A stretch of DNA of 64,000 bases from Paludisphaera rhizosphaerae (GTDB lineage: Bacteria; Planctomycetota; Planctomycetia; Isosphaerales; Isosphaeraceae): positions 1 to 64,000 of the forward strand of contig NZ_JAALCR010000020.1 of assembly GCF_011065895.1 (NCBI RefSeq). The letters are read 5' to 3'. A program made the translations under genes and the position numbers. The notes beneath the pieces were generated by a model, which saw only the letters and a list, made by a program, of their open reading frames with translations, was not told the origin of the DNA and searched no databases. Shown here in pieces: positions 47,941 through 57,275 of the stretch (positions within the stretch are counted from its first letter, which is position 1; each line of letters starts with the position of its first letter).

Positions 47941-49555
47941 CGATCTGGCGGCAGCGGACGGGTACATCTGGGACCCGTCCGTTGCCCTGGGCGTCCAGAA
48001 CTGGATAGAGAACCTTTGCAAGCTCAGAGTAGGTGACTGGCGTGGTCAGAATATCACGTTGCAATGGTGGCAACAGGACTGGATCTGGAGGTTGTACGGC
48101 TGGGTTCACAAGGATACCGGACTTCGCCGCTTCCTTGAAGGCTACCTAGAGGTCGCGAAGAAGAACGGTAAGACGCCTCTGGTCGCTGCCCAAAGCCTGT
48201 ATCACCTGCTCGGCGACGGCGAACCCGCACCCGAAGTATACATTAACGCGTGCTCGCGCGAGCAGGCCGGCATTCTTTACCGAGACGCTTCCGTCATGGT
48301 GAAGATGGAGCCGGAGTTTAACGGCCGACTGGAGCTTGTGTCGTCGAGCAAGCGGATCGTCGACGAAGACGCGGACGGCTTTCTAGTCGCAAACTCATTC
48401 GAGAGCGAGAACAAAGACGGCGTGCAGTCGTCGTTCACCATCTTCGACGAACTCCACCGGCAACCGAACGACGAACTGTGGAACGTCTTCCAGTACGCTG
48501 GCGACTCGCGATCACAGCCGTTGCTCGTGTCCATCACGACGGCAGGCAGCGACATCACCAGCGTTTGCGGCCGGCAGCATGAACGGGCTCTAGCTCTGGA
48601 GACGGGTGCGAACCGGGAAACGCAGTTTCTGGGCGTCGTCTACGCGTCCCGAGACAAGAATCCCGACATCAACGATCGCAAGGTGTGGTATGCCGCAAAC
48701 CCGTCGATGGGCGTCATCATCGATGAAGCGAAGTTCGCCAAGCAGGTGGAATCGGTCCAGAACCAGGGACCTGCGGCCGTAGCCAACTTCAAGCGATTGA
48801 AGCTGAACCTATGGACCAACGAAGATAAGAAATTTATCAACCTGGCCAAATGGAACATTCAGCCGGCGCGTAGGACGCTTGAAGAGATCGCCGAAGCCGG
48901 AGACGTCTGGGCTGCTGGGCTCGACATGGCGATTAAGACCGACCTTAACGCCTACGTGCGAGTGACGGGGAATCTTGTCAAAGGCATCGACGTATTCACC
49001 AAGGTTTGGATACCCGAGGATACGGCGATACGGCGATCGAGGGAGGAAAACCTTCCGTACATGGAGTACGCGGACAGAGGATTCGTGGAGCTTGTTCCCG
49101 GCAGCGTCATGAATCCGCAGATCGTGCAGGATTTCATCGAGGAAGAACACGCCAAATTCCGGCTCAAGTACGTGCTCTCCGACCATGTGAATACGGGTGC
49201 GATGGCTCCGTATCTGGTCAAACGCGGCGTTCCATTCCAGCACCTGAAGCCGAGCAACTTCTACCACAACTTTCCCACCAAAACGGTGGAGTCGCTGTAC
49301 CTCCAAAACAAGCTGAGACACGGCGACGACCCCATGTTGGCTTACTGCGCCGGCAACGCGTGCGTCGACATCGACGATCGCAACGACAACATGCGGTTGG
49401 TCAAGGGCAAGTCGACGGCTCGCATCGACGCGATGATTGCTCTCGTCTCGGCAGTCGCCGGGCTGCTGCGTGCTATCGGGCTCGACGGCTTCGGCGGCGA
49501 CGCTGCGAAGAAACCGCCGCGCCCCGATGTCGCGAATCAACTGATTTGGATCTGA
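47882..49555 (+). CDS. terL: Terminase large subunit
   Basis: The protein has 557 residues from ATG 47882 (frame opens at 47822). ATPase domain: LQWWQQDWIWRLYGWVHKDT, variant Walker A in YLEVAKKNGKTPLVAAQ (about residues 82-92), SREQAGILYRDASVM, Walker B in SSFTIFDELHRQPND, and the coupling motif region VSITTAGSD. Nuclease domain: AAGLDMAIKTDLNAYVRVTG, KYVLSDHVNTGAMAPYLVKR and the late acidic ARIDAMIALVSAVAG. Domain order and length fit HK97-type large terminases, which translocate and cut concatemeric DNA. Confidence 0.93.
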   Translation: MQQPRRLDIASFDPFRCKADDLAAADGYIWDPSVALGVQNWIENLCKLRVGDWRGQNITLQWWQQDWIWRLYGWVHKDTGLRRFLEGYLEVAKKNGKTPLVAAQSLYHLLGDGEPAPEVYINACSREQAGILYRDASVMVKMEPEFNGRLELVSSSKRIVDEDADGFLVANSFESENKDGVQSSFTIFDELHRQPNDELWNVFQYAGDSRSQPLLVSITTAGSDITSVCGRQHERALALETGANRETQFLGVVYASRDKNPDINDRKVWYAANPSMGVIIDEAKFAKQVESVQNQGPAAVANFKRLKLNLWTNEDKKFINLAKWNIQPARRTLEEIAEAGDVWAAGLDMAIKTDLNAYVRVTGNLVKGIDVFTKVWIPEDTAIRRSREENLPYMEYADRGFVELVPGSVMNPQIVQDFIEEEHAKFRLKYVLSDHVNTGAMAPYLVKRGVPFQHLKPSNFYHNFPTKTVESLYLQNKLRHGDDPMLAYCAGNACVDIDDRNDNMRLVKGKSTARIDAMIALVSAVAGLLRAIGLDGFGGDAAKKPPRPDVANQLIWI

Positions 49556-49564
49556 GGTGGGTAA

Positions 49565-50842
49565 ATGGCAACCGCACTCCCTCGCAAGCGTCTGACGACG
49601 CCGAATCGGCTGCGCGCAGATGGCGGCGTCATCGACCTGCGGAAGATCCGAAACGACTTGTACGGCTGGTCTGAGGGCATCCCCGACGCTCCGAAGGTCA
49701 ACGTATGGGGAATGATGGGGCTGTCGGCGGCTCGGCGTTGCATCGAGGCGATAGCCGGCGACCTGGCGTCGCTGCCGCTGAATCTCGTTAAGGTGCGAGA
49801 CGACGACTCGATAGTTCACATGAAGCGGCACGCGCTCTATGACTTGTTCCGCTGGTCTCCCGATGGCGGCTTGTCGACGCCGAGCGGTTTCCGCCGGTCG
49901 CTGCTGGCCAACACGCTGGCTTGGGGCAACGGCTATGCGGAGATAGCGAAGGCGAACGACAAGACCTATCTCCGCATCCTGGAGCCGGCGTTTACCTCTA
50001 TCGACTTCGGCGAGAACGGAAGCTGGTTCTACAGCTCTCCGGCCGGTCGCTTGCCCGGATACAACGTCGTTCACGTCGCGGGTCTGGGCTCCAACGGCTT
50101 CCAAGGCTTCTCGCCGGTCAAGACGCATCCGGTTGCCCTAGGGCTGACGGTGACGGCGGAACGCTTCGGCTCGGCGTTCCTGGCTAATGGGGCCTTTCCG
50201 AGCGGCTATATCAAGGCTGACGCCGCACTCGGCGACGATACCGAGGCGTATGTCCGCCTACGCGACGCGTTCATCGCCAGGCATGCAGAGGGCACGCACA
50301 AGGCCGGTCGCGTCGGCGTTCTGCCTCCCGGCTTCGACTTCACCAAGGCCAGCGTTGATCCCGAAGTAGCGCAATTCCTGGAGACGCGGCTTTTTCAGAT
50401 CCTCGAAATCTGCCGCATCTTCGGAGTGCCTCCGTACCGCGTCATGCAGTACGAGAACATGCACTACTCGACGGTGGAAGCCGTCAAGGCCGAGTTCGCG
50501 ACCACGACGCTGATGCCGTGGTCGATCGTCTTTGAAGAGTCGTTGAATCTTCGGCTGCTGACTGAGGCCGAAGTCGCCAAGGGATTGACGTTCAAGCATG
50601 ACTTTACGGCGTTTCTCAAGGCCGACACTCAGGGCCGGGCGCTGATGATTCGCACGATGTACGACTGCGACGCGCTCGTGCCGAACGAGATTCGGGCCGG
50701 CGAGAACTACGGGCCAATTGATGGCGGCGACAAGGTCAAGAGTGCGACGGCTGCCGCTGCCAACGCGGCCAAATCACCAGCGTTGCCGGCTCCGGCTCCG
50801 GAGCCTGCGGCAGACGCCCAACCACCGGAGGCGCAAGCGTGA
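49565..50842 (+). CDS. HK97-family portal protein
   Basis: The protein has 425 residues. Typical portal segments are MGLSAARRCIEAIAGDLASL, FRRSLLANTLAWGNGYAEIA, VVHVAGLGSNGFQGFSPVKT, EICRIFGVPPYRVMQYENMH and LMPWSIVFEESLNLRLLTEA. The C-terminal 40 residues are Ala/Pro-rich and disordered. Forms the dodecameric vertex that terminase docks on. Its stop overlaps the protease start (GTGA). Confidence 0.93.
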   Translation: MATALPRKRLTTPNRLRADGGVIDLRKIRNDLYGWSEGIPDAPKVNVWGMMGLSAARRCIEAIAGDLASLPLNLVKVRDDDSIVHMKRHALYDLFRWSPDGGLSTPSGFRRSLLANTLAWGNGYAEIAKANDKTYLRILEPAFTSIDFGENGSWFYSSPAGRLPGYNVVHVAGLGSNGFQGFSPVKTHPVALGLTVTAERFGSAFLANGAFPSGYIKADAALGDDTEAYVRLRDAFIARHAEGTHKAGRVGVLPPGFDFTKASVDPEVAQFLETRLFQILEICRIFGVPPYRVMQYENMHYSTVEAVKAEFATTTLMPWSIVFEESLNLRLLTEAEVAKGLTFKHDFTAFLKADTQGRALMIRTMYDCDALVPNEIRAGENYGPIDGGDKVKSATAAAANAAKSPALPAPAPEPAADAQPPEAQA

Positions 50843-51459
50843 GCAACACGGTTCGGCGTCGCAATCAAGATGCGGCGTTGCTCCAGTATCGAGCGGCAGA
50901 GGGCGAAAGCACCAAGCCGCAATTCCGGGGCTACGCCGTCGTCTTCAATGAGTGGACAACGCTTCTCTCCTACCGCAATTGGGAGATTCGCGAGGTCATC
51001 CGACCTGGAGCCTTCCGCAACGCTCTGGCCGCGTCTCAGGACGTTCGGGCGCTGATCAACCACGATTCCACCCTTGTTCTCGGCCGTACGCGTGCCGGGA
51101 CTCTCAGGCTGCGAGAAGACGACAAGGGCCTGGCCGTCGAGATCGACCCGCCGAATACGCAGCCGGCTCGTGACATCGCCGTGAGCATGGAGCGCGGCGA
51201 CGTCAATCAAATGTCGTTCGCCTTCCTGCCGCGTAAGGGCGGTGAAGTCACCACCATCCGCATGGTGGACGACGTTGAAGTCACGGAAATCGAGATCGTC
51301 GACGCCGACTTGTTCGACGTTGCGGTGGTGACGTACCCGGCCTATGAGGGGACGTCGATTGGTGTGCGAGGCCGGGACATCGAGGAAGCGGCAGCGGCTG
51401 CCAAGCGCCGTTGGCTGGCTGAACGCCTCGCGAAGCTGGACAGCTTGAACAAGCGTTGA
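50839..51459 (+). CDS. HK97-family prohead protease
   Basis: The protein has 206 residues. Catalytic histidine in VRALINHDSTLVLGRTRAGT (about residue 75), serine in DVNQMSFAFLPRKGG (about 127), with DADLFDVAVVTYPAYEGTS downstream. This is the S78-type capsid-maturation protease that removes the scaffold (delta) domain of the capsid protein encoded next. GTG start. The C-terminus is an Ala/Arg helix. Confidence 0.92.
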   Translation: MSNTVRRRNQDAALLQYRAAEGESTKPQFRGYAVVFNEWTTLLSYRNWEIREVIRPGAFRNALAASQDVRALINHDSTLVLGRTRAGTLRLREDDKGLAVEIDPPNTQPARDIAVSMERGDVNQMSFAFLPRKGGEVTTIRMVDDVEVTEIEIVDADLFDVAVVTYPAYEGTSIGVRGRDIEEAAAAAKRRWLAERLAKLDSLNKR

Positions 51460-51516
51460 CCGGCGTTCGGCAACGTGTAGCGGTTTGCTCTGATTACGAT
51501 ATAAGAGGAATTCGAT

Positions 51517-52899
51517 ATGCCGACCGTGCGAGAAATTCGCGAGCGGGCCGACGCCGCGCGTGCCCGCGCAAACGAACTCCGTTCCACGATCCAGGCTGCG
51601 GCCGAGCCCAACCAGGCCGACGTTGAGGCCATGGACACGGCCATGAGCGAGGCCAACACGCTCTATGACCAGGCCGACGCCCAAGAGCAGCGAGAGCAGC
51701 GGTGGACGGATCTTGAGAATCGCGGCCGTCCGCTGCCGCCGTTCAAGAACGCTCCCGCGACCGGCGGCGACAGCGGCAACGCTGGCGAGTTCGGCAACGG
51801 CGACCGTGAGCGTGCGGCGATGCTGGCTCGCTACAGTATCCGCCGGGCGTTGCTGGGCGCTGCCGACATTCGCGAGGGCAGGCCGTTCACCGGCGTCGAG
51901 GCCGAAATCCACCAGCACACCGGCGGCATGGCTGTCGGTCGTCGCGACGGCGGGCCGTGCGTCCGCATTCCCTGGGATGCTCCAGTTTCCCGGTCGCTGT
52001 TTCCGCGTGGATGGCAGTTTCGCGACGTGACGACGTCCACGATCGGCTCGACGGTGCCGACGCTCGTGCAGCCGACGCTCATCGAGTTGCTTCGGGCTCG
52101 CATGGTGTTGACCACGCTCGGCGTGCGGACCATCACCGGGTTCACGCAGCCTTTCACCATTCCCCGGCAGAACGCCGGTGCGTCTGGCGAGTGGGTTGGT
52201 GAGCAGGGCTCGGCGACCAAGAGCAACGCGACCACGAACGCTGCCGCCTTCGCTCCGAAGACGGCGACCGGAAACACCATCCTTTCGCGGCGGTCGCTTC
52301 TTCAGTCGAACATCGACGCCGAGAACTTCGCCGTCGAAGACCTGATCAACACCATCGCTCAGATGGTGGAAATCGCGGCGATCAATGGGGCGGGTTCGTC
52401 CACGGTGCCGCGTGGCATCTTCCAGACCAGCGGCGTCGGATCCGTCGCCGTGGGGACGGATGGCGGCGCGCTGACCTGGGCTCACCTGACCAGCATGGTC
52501 GGAGCCGTGAGCGCGGCCAACGCTCCGGCCGGTTCCCGCATGTGGCTTCTCCACCCGCTGATGACGGCGTGGATGGCGCGAACGGTTCGCGTCGCCAACT
52601 ACCCCAAGTACCTGTTCGACATCGACACGCCCAACGCTCCCATCGCCGGATTCGGCTATGCGGAGACGACCAACGTGCCGAGCAATTTCGTCAAGGGCGC
52701 GTCGAGCGACTGCTACGGCATCGCCTTCGGGCTGTGGTCGGAACTGATGCTGGCGCTCATGTCGACGCTCGACATCCTCGCCGATCCCTACTCGCTGGCT
52801 CACACCGGCGACGTGCGGTATGCGGCATTTCAGGACGTCGACGTGAACGTGCGGCACGCGGCTTCGTTCGCGATCTGTGCTGACGCTCGTCTGGTGTAA
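51517..52899 (+). CDS. HK97-type major capsid protein
   Basis: The protein has 460 residues. The N-terminal about 110 residues are a coiled, charged delta-like domain (VREIRERADAARARANELRS, EANTLYDQADAQEQREQR) expected to be removed by the protease. The capsid fold follows: TPTLIQPTLI-type strand at VPTLVQPTLIELLRARMVLT, FTIPRQNAGASGEWVGEQGS, ILSRRSLLQSNIDAENFAVE, INGAGSSTVPRGIFQTSG and SNFVKGASSDCYGIAFGLWS. Shell subunit of the prophage head. Its TAA stop overlaps motif copy 8. Confidence 0.93.
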   Translation: MPTVREIRERADAARARANELRSTIQAAAEPNQADVEAMDTAMSEANTLYDQADAQEQREQRWTDLENRGRPLPPFKNAPATGGDSGNAGEFGNGDRERAAMLARYSIRRALLGAADIREGRPFTGVEAEIHQHTGGMAVGRRDGGPCVRIPWDAPVSRSLFPRGWQFRDVTTSTIGSTVPTLVQPTLIELLRARMVLTTLGVRTITGFTQPFTIPRQNAGASGEWVGEQGSATKSNATTNAAAFAPKTATGNTILSRRSLLQSNIDAENFAVEDLINTIAQMVEIAAINGAGSSTVPRGIFQTSGVGSVAVGTDGGALTWAHLTSMVGAVSAANAPAGSRMWLLHPLMTAWMARTVRVANYPKYLFDIDTPNAPIAGFGYAETTNVPSNFVKGASSDCYGIAFGLWSELMLALMSTLDILADPYSLAHTGDVRYAAFQDVDVNVRHAASFAICADARLV

Positions 52900-52910
52900 A
52901 CCTGGACGAA
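52893..52910. promoter_or_regulatory. GGTGTAAACC motif, copy 8
   Basis: GGTGTAAACCTGGACGAA overlaps the capsid gene's TAA stop (52897-52899) and precedes the 53005 gene by about 95 bases. Confidence 0.4.
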
Positions 52911-53004
52911 GGCGTACGACAACAGGTGGAAACAAATAGGGTTCCGTCGACGTCGGCCGTAGCGTCTACTGCGGCCGGCGTCGAGTGTTTCGAGAGGGGA
53001 CGCG

Positions 53005-53271
53005 ATGAAGATCAAGCTGCTCAAGCCGGCGATTATCGGCAGGTTCCATCACGACGCTGACGCCGTCGTCGACGTCGAGGAGTACCAGGCCGATTACCTG
53101 GAGAATGAGGGTGCGGCCACGGTTCTGGACCGCACCAACCTGACTCCGGTTCAGAACCCGACGATCCAGGTGCCGGAGGCTTCGACTGAGGCCGTCGAGC
53201 CTGTGGCTGAGACCGAACCCGTAACCGAGACCGAACCCACCAGGGGCGGCGCTCGACGCATCGGCCGGTAA
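53005..53271 (+). CDS. Small head-region protein
   Basis: The protein has 88 residues. MKIKLLKPAIIGRFHHDADA, VVDVEEYQADYLENEGAATV resembles short phage head or connector proteins with a KGxxVDV-type strand pattern; the second half is disordered, repeating VEPVAETEP and VTETEP, with a basic end. It stands where head fibre or decoration proteins often occur; not certain. Confidence 0.5.
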   Translation: MKIKLLKPAIIGRFHHDADAVVDVEEYQADYLENEGAATVLDRTNLTPVQNPTIQVPEASTEAVEPVAETEPVTETEPTRGGARRIGR

Positions 53272-53285
53272 TCCGTCTGTGATTC

Positions 53286-53313
53286 CCCGATGATTCAAAA
53301 ATGAATCATCGGG
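53286..53313 (+). terminator. CCCGATGATTCA palindrome, copy C
   Basis: CCCGATGATTCA, loop AAAA, TGAATCATCGGG: 12 bp with no further outer pairing. It lies 15 bases past the stop of the 53005 gene and 38 bases before ATG 53351. Confidence 0.6.
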
Positions 53314-53350
53314 ATTCTCGCATCCGTGGTCCTGAACGCAGGGGAATCCC

Positions 53351-53551
53351 ATGGCGAAGGTCTTGATTACGAACACGTGTCACGTTCGGCGTCGGCTCAT
53401 GCGAAAGGGCGCGACCGTCGAACTCGCCGATGACGAGGCGGCGTCCGTCGTCGCCAGCGGCTGCGGCAAGCTCATGACGCCGACGCCGGCCGAGACCACG
53501 GCGACGGCTGCTGTCGTCGTTCCTCGCACGGCCGTCAAACTCGGGGGCTGA
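53351..53551 (+). CDS. Small head-region protein, similar in layout to the preceding one
   Basis: The protein has 66 residues. MAKVLITNTCHVRRRLMRKG, ATVELADDEAASVVASGCG has the same KG-x-x-V-E/D-strand and helix organisation as the N-terminus of the 53005 product, so the two may be distant paralogues. Thr/Ala/Val-rich end. Function unknown; sits 2 bases before the connector gene. Confidence 0.5.
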   Translation: MAKVLITNTCHVRRRLMRKGATVELADDEAASVVASGCGKLMTPTPAETTATAAVVVPRTAVKLGG

Positions 53552-53552
53552 G

Positions 53553-54128
53553 ATGACCTATCAAACGATCGTGCTGGAGCAGCCTGCGGAACTGCCGGTC
53601 ACGCTGACGGAGGTCAAGACGCACGTCAGGATGCCGCTGGACCTAGACGACGACGACGCCTTGATTATGTCGTACGTGGCTTCGGCCACGAAGTACGTCG
53701 AGAGGCGATGCGCTCAGCGGTTCGTTACGCAGACGCTCCGCACGACGTTTGAGGGATGGACGCCACGCATCAAGAGCGTGTACCTGCCGTGGGCTCCTGT
53801 AGCGTCCGTAGTGCGTATGGCGAACGTGGTTGATGGATCTGAGGTTGACGTCGACTTGGACGCGTACGGCGTCACGCTGGGAGTTCCCGGGGCCATCGCA
53901 AGGCGAGTGTTCGGGTGCGTGCCCGTTGACGCCGTCGTCGTCGATTACGTCGTCGGCTACGGGCTGGCTGCCTCCGTGCCGGCAGAGGTCAAGTTGCCGG
54001 TCATGATCCTTGCCGGGCACTGGTACGCGAGGCGTGAGCCGGTCATCACCGGAACCATCGTCAGCGAGTGCCCCATGCACGTCAACGATCTGATTGGCGG
54101 GCTCAGATGGGGGGCTTATCCCGCATGA
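53553..54128 (+). CDS. Head-tail connector protein (gp6-like)
   Basis: The protein has 191 residues. LPVTLTEVKTHVRMPLDLDD, DDALIMSYVASATKYVERRC, AQRFVTQTLRTTFEGW is the N-terminal helical signature of gp6/phiE125-gp8-type connector proteins; later PAEVKLPVMILAGHWYARRE completes it. It forms a ring under the portal. ATGA overlap with the next connector gene. Confidence 0.88.
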   Translation: MTYQTIVLEQPAELPVTLTEVKTHVRMPLDLDDDDALIMSYVASATKYVERRCAQRFVTQTLRTTFEGWTPRIKSVYLPWAPVASVVRMANVVDGSEVDVDLDAYGVTLGVPGAIARRVFGCVPVDAVVVDYVVGYGLAASVPAEVKLPVMILAGHWYARREPVITGTIVSECPMHVNDLIGGLRWGAYPA

Positions 54129-54463
54129 TGGACCCCGGACAGATGAAATCCCGGCTCGTTTATGAGGAGCCGGTGGAGGTCGACAACGACGAACACGGAC
54201 GGCCGATCATCGAGTGGCGACCGAGATTCGAGATATGGGCCGACGTCCGTCCGATCTCGGCTCGTGAAGCATCGTACGCCGAACAGACGAAGTCGCTCAG
54301 GACTCACGTCGTCATCTGCCGCTGGCGAGCGGATCTCAACGAACTCGGCCGGCTCCGGTTCAAGGGCCGGGAACGCGTCATGTCTATCGAGTCGATAACC
54401 AACGACTCCGAAGACAACTTGCAGGCGAACATTGACGCCATCGAAGAATCGAAGCCTGCTTGA
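54125..54463 (+). CDS. Head-tail adaptor / head-closure protein (SPP1 gp16-like)
   Basis: The protein has 112 residues from ATG 54125. MKSRLVYEEPVEVDNDEHGR, WADVRPISAREASYAEQTKS, LRTHVVICRWRADLN and RFKGRERVMSIESITNDSED are the usual blocks of the family, which closes the connector channel. Predicted stopper between connector and tail. Confidence 0.87.
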   Translation: MMDPGQMKSRLVYEEPVEVDNDEHGRPIIEWRPRFEIWADVRPISAREASYAEQTKSLRTHVVICRWRADLNELGRLRFKGRERVMSIESITNDSEDNLQANIDAIEESKPA

Positions 54464-54484
54464 CATACATCGGAGATTGCTGAA

Positions 54485-57274
54485 ATGCCAACGGCATCGA
54501 TCGCGAACAGCAACGACGCGACGAAGTTCCTATTCCGCTCTGGCTCGGATTTCAACTCCGGCGGCGGCGGTGAGGTTAAGTTCAACGGCACGCAGTTGGA
54601 CATTCGGCCGTACGTCTTCACGCCGAACGCCAACCCGGCGAACACGGATCCGGTCGTCACCGTCTCCATCGACGGCGGCGAGGCCGTGGACGTGCCGATC
54701 GAGATGCTGGGCGAGTACACGACGGTCACGCTCGCGAGCGGCTTGACCGATGGGCCGCACGTCGCAGTTATCTCCTATGAATGGAGCGGGGCGCTGGACA
54801 CGCCTTGCCTCATCGCCACGGGCTCGGCTCCGGGATTCTGGAGCATCGCCAGCATTCCGGCCGGCGGCGTCTCGACGGCACTCTCTGTGTTTGGTGATTG
54901 GGACTGGCCGGCGACGGGTTCATGGAACGCGCTTACGGGCGAGATCTGCGGAACGCTCAACGGCTCCGGCGACGTCTGGCTCTGGGTGCAGAACTTCGGC
55001 TCTCCGGCCAATCCGTTGTACGTATCCGTGGACGGCTCGGAATCGGCTCTGACGCCTACCGGCTACACTTGGCTGCCGATCGCTTCCAATCTTGCCGCCG
55101 GAACGCATCCGCTGGTCATCCGCAATGAGACGTCGGGCTCGGCATGGGGCTTCAACGGCGACGCGTCGTCCGCGTTCATTCGCGTCAGGTATGCTCCCGG
55201 ATCATCGACGCCGACGCTCTCTGCCGACGTCTCCGGCCGATACTCGCCGATGGACGCGGCCCGGTGCGAACCTCCGCTTGGTAAGTTCGTCGCTGCGATC
55301 AGCGGTGAATCCGTTCGCGAGCTGGCGTGTCGATCCGTGCTGACGTCCCCGACGTGGGAAGCGTTGGTACTCAAGAACGGATCGCAATACCTGATCCGCA
55401 ACGGCTCGACGGATGGTGCCGTTCAGACGCTCCCGTCCAGCGGAACCGTGGGCTGGGTGACGCTCGCGAGCGGGCTGACGGGAACCAACACGCTCGAATT
55501 CCGAACGCCAGTCGCCGCGCCGCCGAAGGTGTACGCGTTCCGCACGGCGACTGCGGGACAAGCGGCGGCTCCGACCACGTCCCGCGTCAAGATCCTGTTC
55601 GTGGGCGACTCCATCACGCAGGCGATCTATGCCGGTGCGACCTACCCTGACTCGACGAAGGGGTGGGCGTACAAGCTCGAAAACGCTCTGCCGGCGAACG
55701 CAGCCAACATCGCCGTTCCCGGCTATCGGTCGGACCAAATCCTGACGGTGTTCAACGGCTACTGCACGGCCTACGGTGCGGGAACGATGAGGGCTCCTGA
55801 ACTCATCGCCTTGTACATCGGGATGAACGACGTGTCGCAGGACAGTGAGGCGAACTATCCCGGCAGCGCGACGGTGACGCCGGCCGCTTACGCGGACTAC
55901 ATCGCCGATACCATCAGCCTGGCGCAGACGACTTTCCCCGGCGTTCCGCTCTTGTTTCTCACGATCGCTCGCGTGTCGTCCGCGACCGTGGCTGGCTACA
56001 ACACGGCGTTGTCAGGTGCCGTTTCCGCAGCCGGTGGCGAAGAGGCCGGGATCTACCTGCTGGATATCGCTCCGCTGGCCGAGAACACGAGTTTGTTCGT
56101 CGACGGCATCCATCCGAACGATGCAGGGTGGACCGCGATTGCCGACATGGTGGAACCCGAGATCGAGTCGATTCTAGGGCCGGCTCCCGATCCGCTGTCC
56201 GTGGCTCTCGCGTCGTCGGCAATCACGTCGTCGTCGGCGACCGTGACCGCGACGCCGAGCGGCGGCAGCGGCGGCGAGACTTACGCCTGGACTCGCAACG
56301 GCTCGGCGGTCTCGGGAGTCACCGGGCCTGTCTTGAACCTGACGGGGTTGACGGCGTCGACGACGTACACGATCGACGTCACCGTCACTGACTCGGCTTC
56401 GGCGACGGCGTCTGACACGCTCAACGTCACAACGTCTGCGGCCGAAGGCTCTCCGCTCTCCGTGACGCTGGCGACGTCCGCGATTACGGCGACGTCCGCG
56501 ACCGTCACCGCGACGCCGAGCGGCGGTGCCTCCGGCTCGAAAACCTACGCGTGGACGCGGAACGGTTCCGCTGTCTCTGGCGTCACTGGTGCCGTGCTGA
56601 ACCTCACCGGGCTCACGGGGTCAACGTCTTACACGATCGCTGTGACCGTCACCGACTCGGCTTCGGCGACGGCGAATGCGTCGACGACGGTAACGACGTC
56701 GGCGGCTGGCGGCTCACCGCTGGCCGTGTCCCTGGAGAAGACCAGCGGCACAACCACGACGCTGGTGATTCAGGCGACGGCGACGGGGGGAACCGGCTCC
56801 AAGTCGTACGCGTGGACCGTCAACGGCGACGCGGTTTCGGGCACGGCGTCGAGCCTGTCACTGACCGGCCTAACGCCGTCGACGACGTACACGATCGCCG
56901 TCACTGTGACCGATGGCGCGTCGTCGACGGCGACCGACAGCATCGCGGCGACGACTTCCGACGTCGCGGGGCCGACGTACTACCGCGTTAACAACGGGAT
57001 CTCTCGCATCACGGCCATGAAGTCGCTGGGGGAAACCGACATCACCGTGGCCAACCCCGCTAGGTTCGGGACACAGTTTCCCATCAAGCTGACGGTCTTC
57101 CGGCGATCCACCCTCGATCCTCTCGTGCCGTACGTGCCGCTGGCTATCTACGCGGTGACGGGGCGGCTTGGGAACGTCTTGCAGACGTCCGGAACCCTGG
57201 AGGGCACCAGCGACGTCAAGCTCATCGTCGGCGACGTCGCCGCTAACGTGCCTACGGCTGCCGGAGACGACTGA
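54485..57274 (+). CDS. Large virion protein with SGNH/GDSL hydrolase and Ig-like repeats
   Basis: The protein has 929 residues. The N-terminal about 360 residues are beta-rich with many G/T/S. An SGNH hydrolase domain (about 365-565) shows block I ILFVGDSITQAIYAG (Ser about 375), block III YIGMNDVSQD (Asn about 448) and block V FVDGIHPNDAGWTA (Asp about 539, His about 542), a complete esterase triad. Three Ig-like repeats follow (about 570-830), each with TATPSGG, YAWTRNGSAVSGVTG-type and LTGLT-STTYTI segments. A 95-residue C-terminal domain ends the chain. It probably de-esterifies or binds surface glycan. It lies between head-closure and tail-terminator genes, unusual for a receptor-type enzyme. 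Confidence 0.82.
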   Translation: MPTASIANSNDATKFLFRSGSDFNSGGGGEVKFNGTQLDIRPYVFTPNANPANTDPVVTVSIDGGEAVDVPIEMLGEYTTVTLASGLTDGPHVAVISYEWSGALDTPCLIATGSAPGFWSIASIPAGGVSTALSVFGDWDWPATGSWNALTGEICGTLNGSGDVWLWVQNFGSPANPLYVSVDGSESALTPTGYTWLPIASNLAAGTHPLVIRNETSGSAWGFNGDASSAFIRVRYAPGSSTPTLSADVSGRYSPMDAARCEPPLGKFVAAISGESVRELACRSVLTSPTWEALVLKNGSQYLIRNGSTDGAVQTLPSSGTVGWVTLASGLTGTNTLEFRTPVAAPPKVYAFRTATAGQAAAPTTSRVKILFVGDSITQAIYAGATYPDSTKGWAYKLENALPANAANIAVPGYRSDQILTVFNGYCTAYGAGTMRAPELIALYIGMNDVSQDSEANYPGSATVTPAAYADYIADTISLAQTTFPGVPLLFLTIARVSSATVAGYNTALSGAVSAAGGEEAGIYLLDIAPLAENTSLFVDGIHPNDAGWTAIADMVEPEIESILGPAPDPLSVALASSAITSSSATVTATPSGGSGGETYAWTRNGSAVSGVTGPVLNLTGLTASTTYTIDVTVTDSASATASDTLNVTTSAAEGSPLSVTLATSAITATSATVTATPSGGASGSKTYAWTRNGSAVSGVTGAVLNLTGLTGSTSYTIAVTVTDSASATANASTTVTTSAAGGSPLAVSLEKTSGTTTTLVIQATATGGTGSKSYAWTVNGDAVSGTASSLSLTGLTPSTTYTIAVTVTDGASSTATDSIAATTSDVAGPTYYRVNNGISRITAMKSLGETDITVANPARFGTQFPIKLTVFRRSTLDPLVPYVPLAIYAVTGRLGNVLQTSGTLEGTSDVKLIVGDVAANVPTAAGDD

Positions 57275-57275
57275 G

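Noticed and set aside
50707-52935. A 742-codon leftward frame opposite portal, protease and capsid
   Set aside because: It is a codon-bias shadow of well-supported HK97-type genes; its Arg/Gly/His-rich composition matches no protein.
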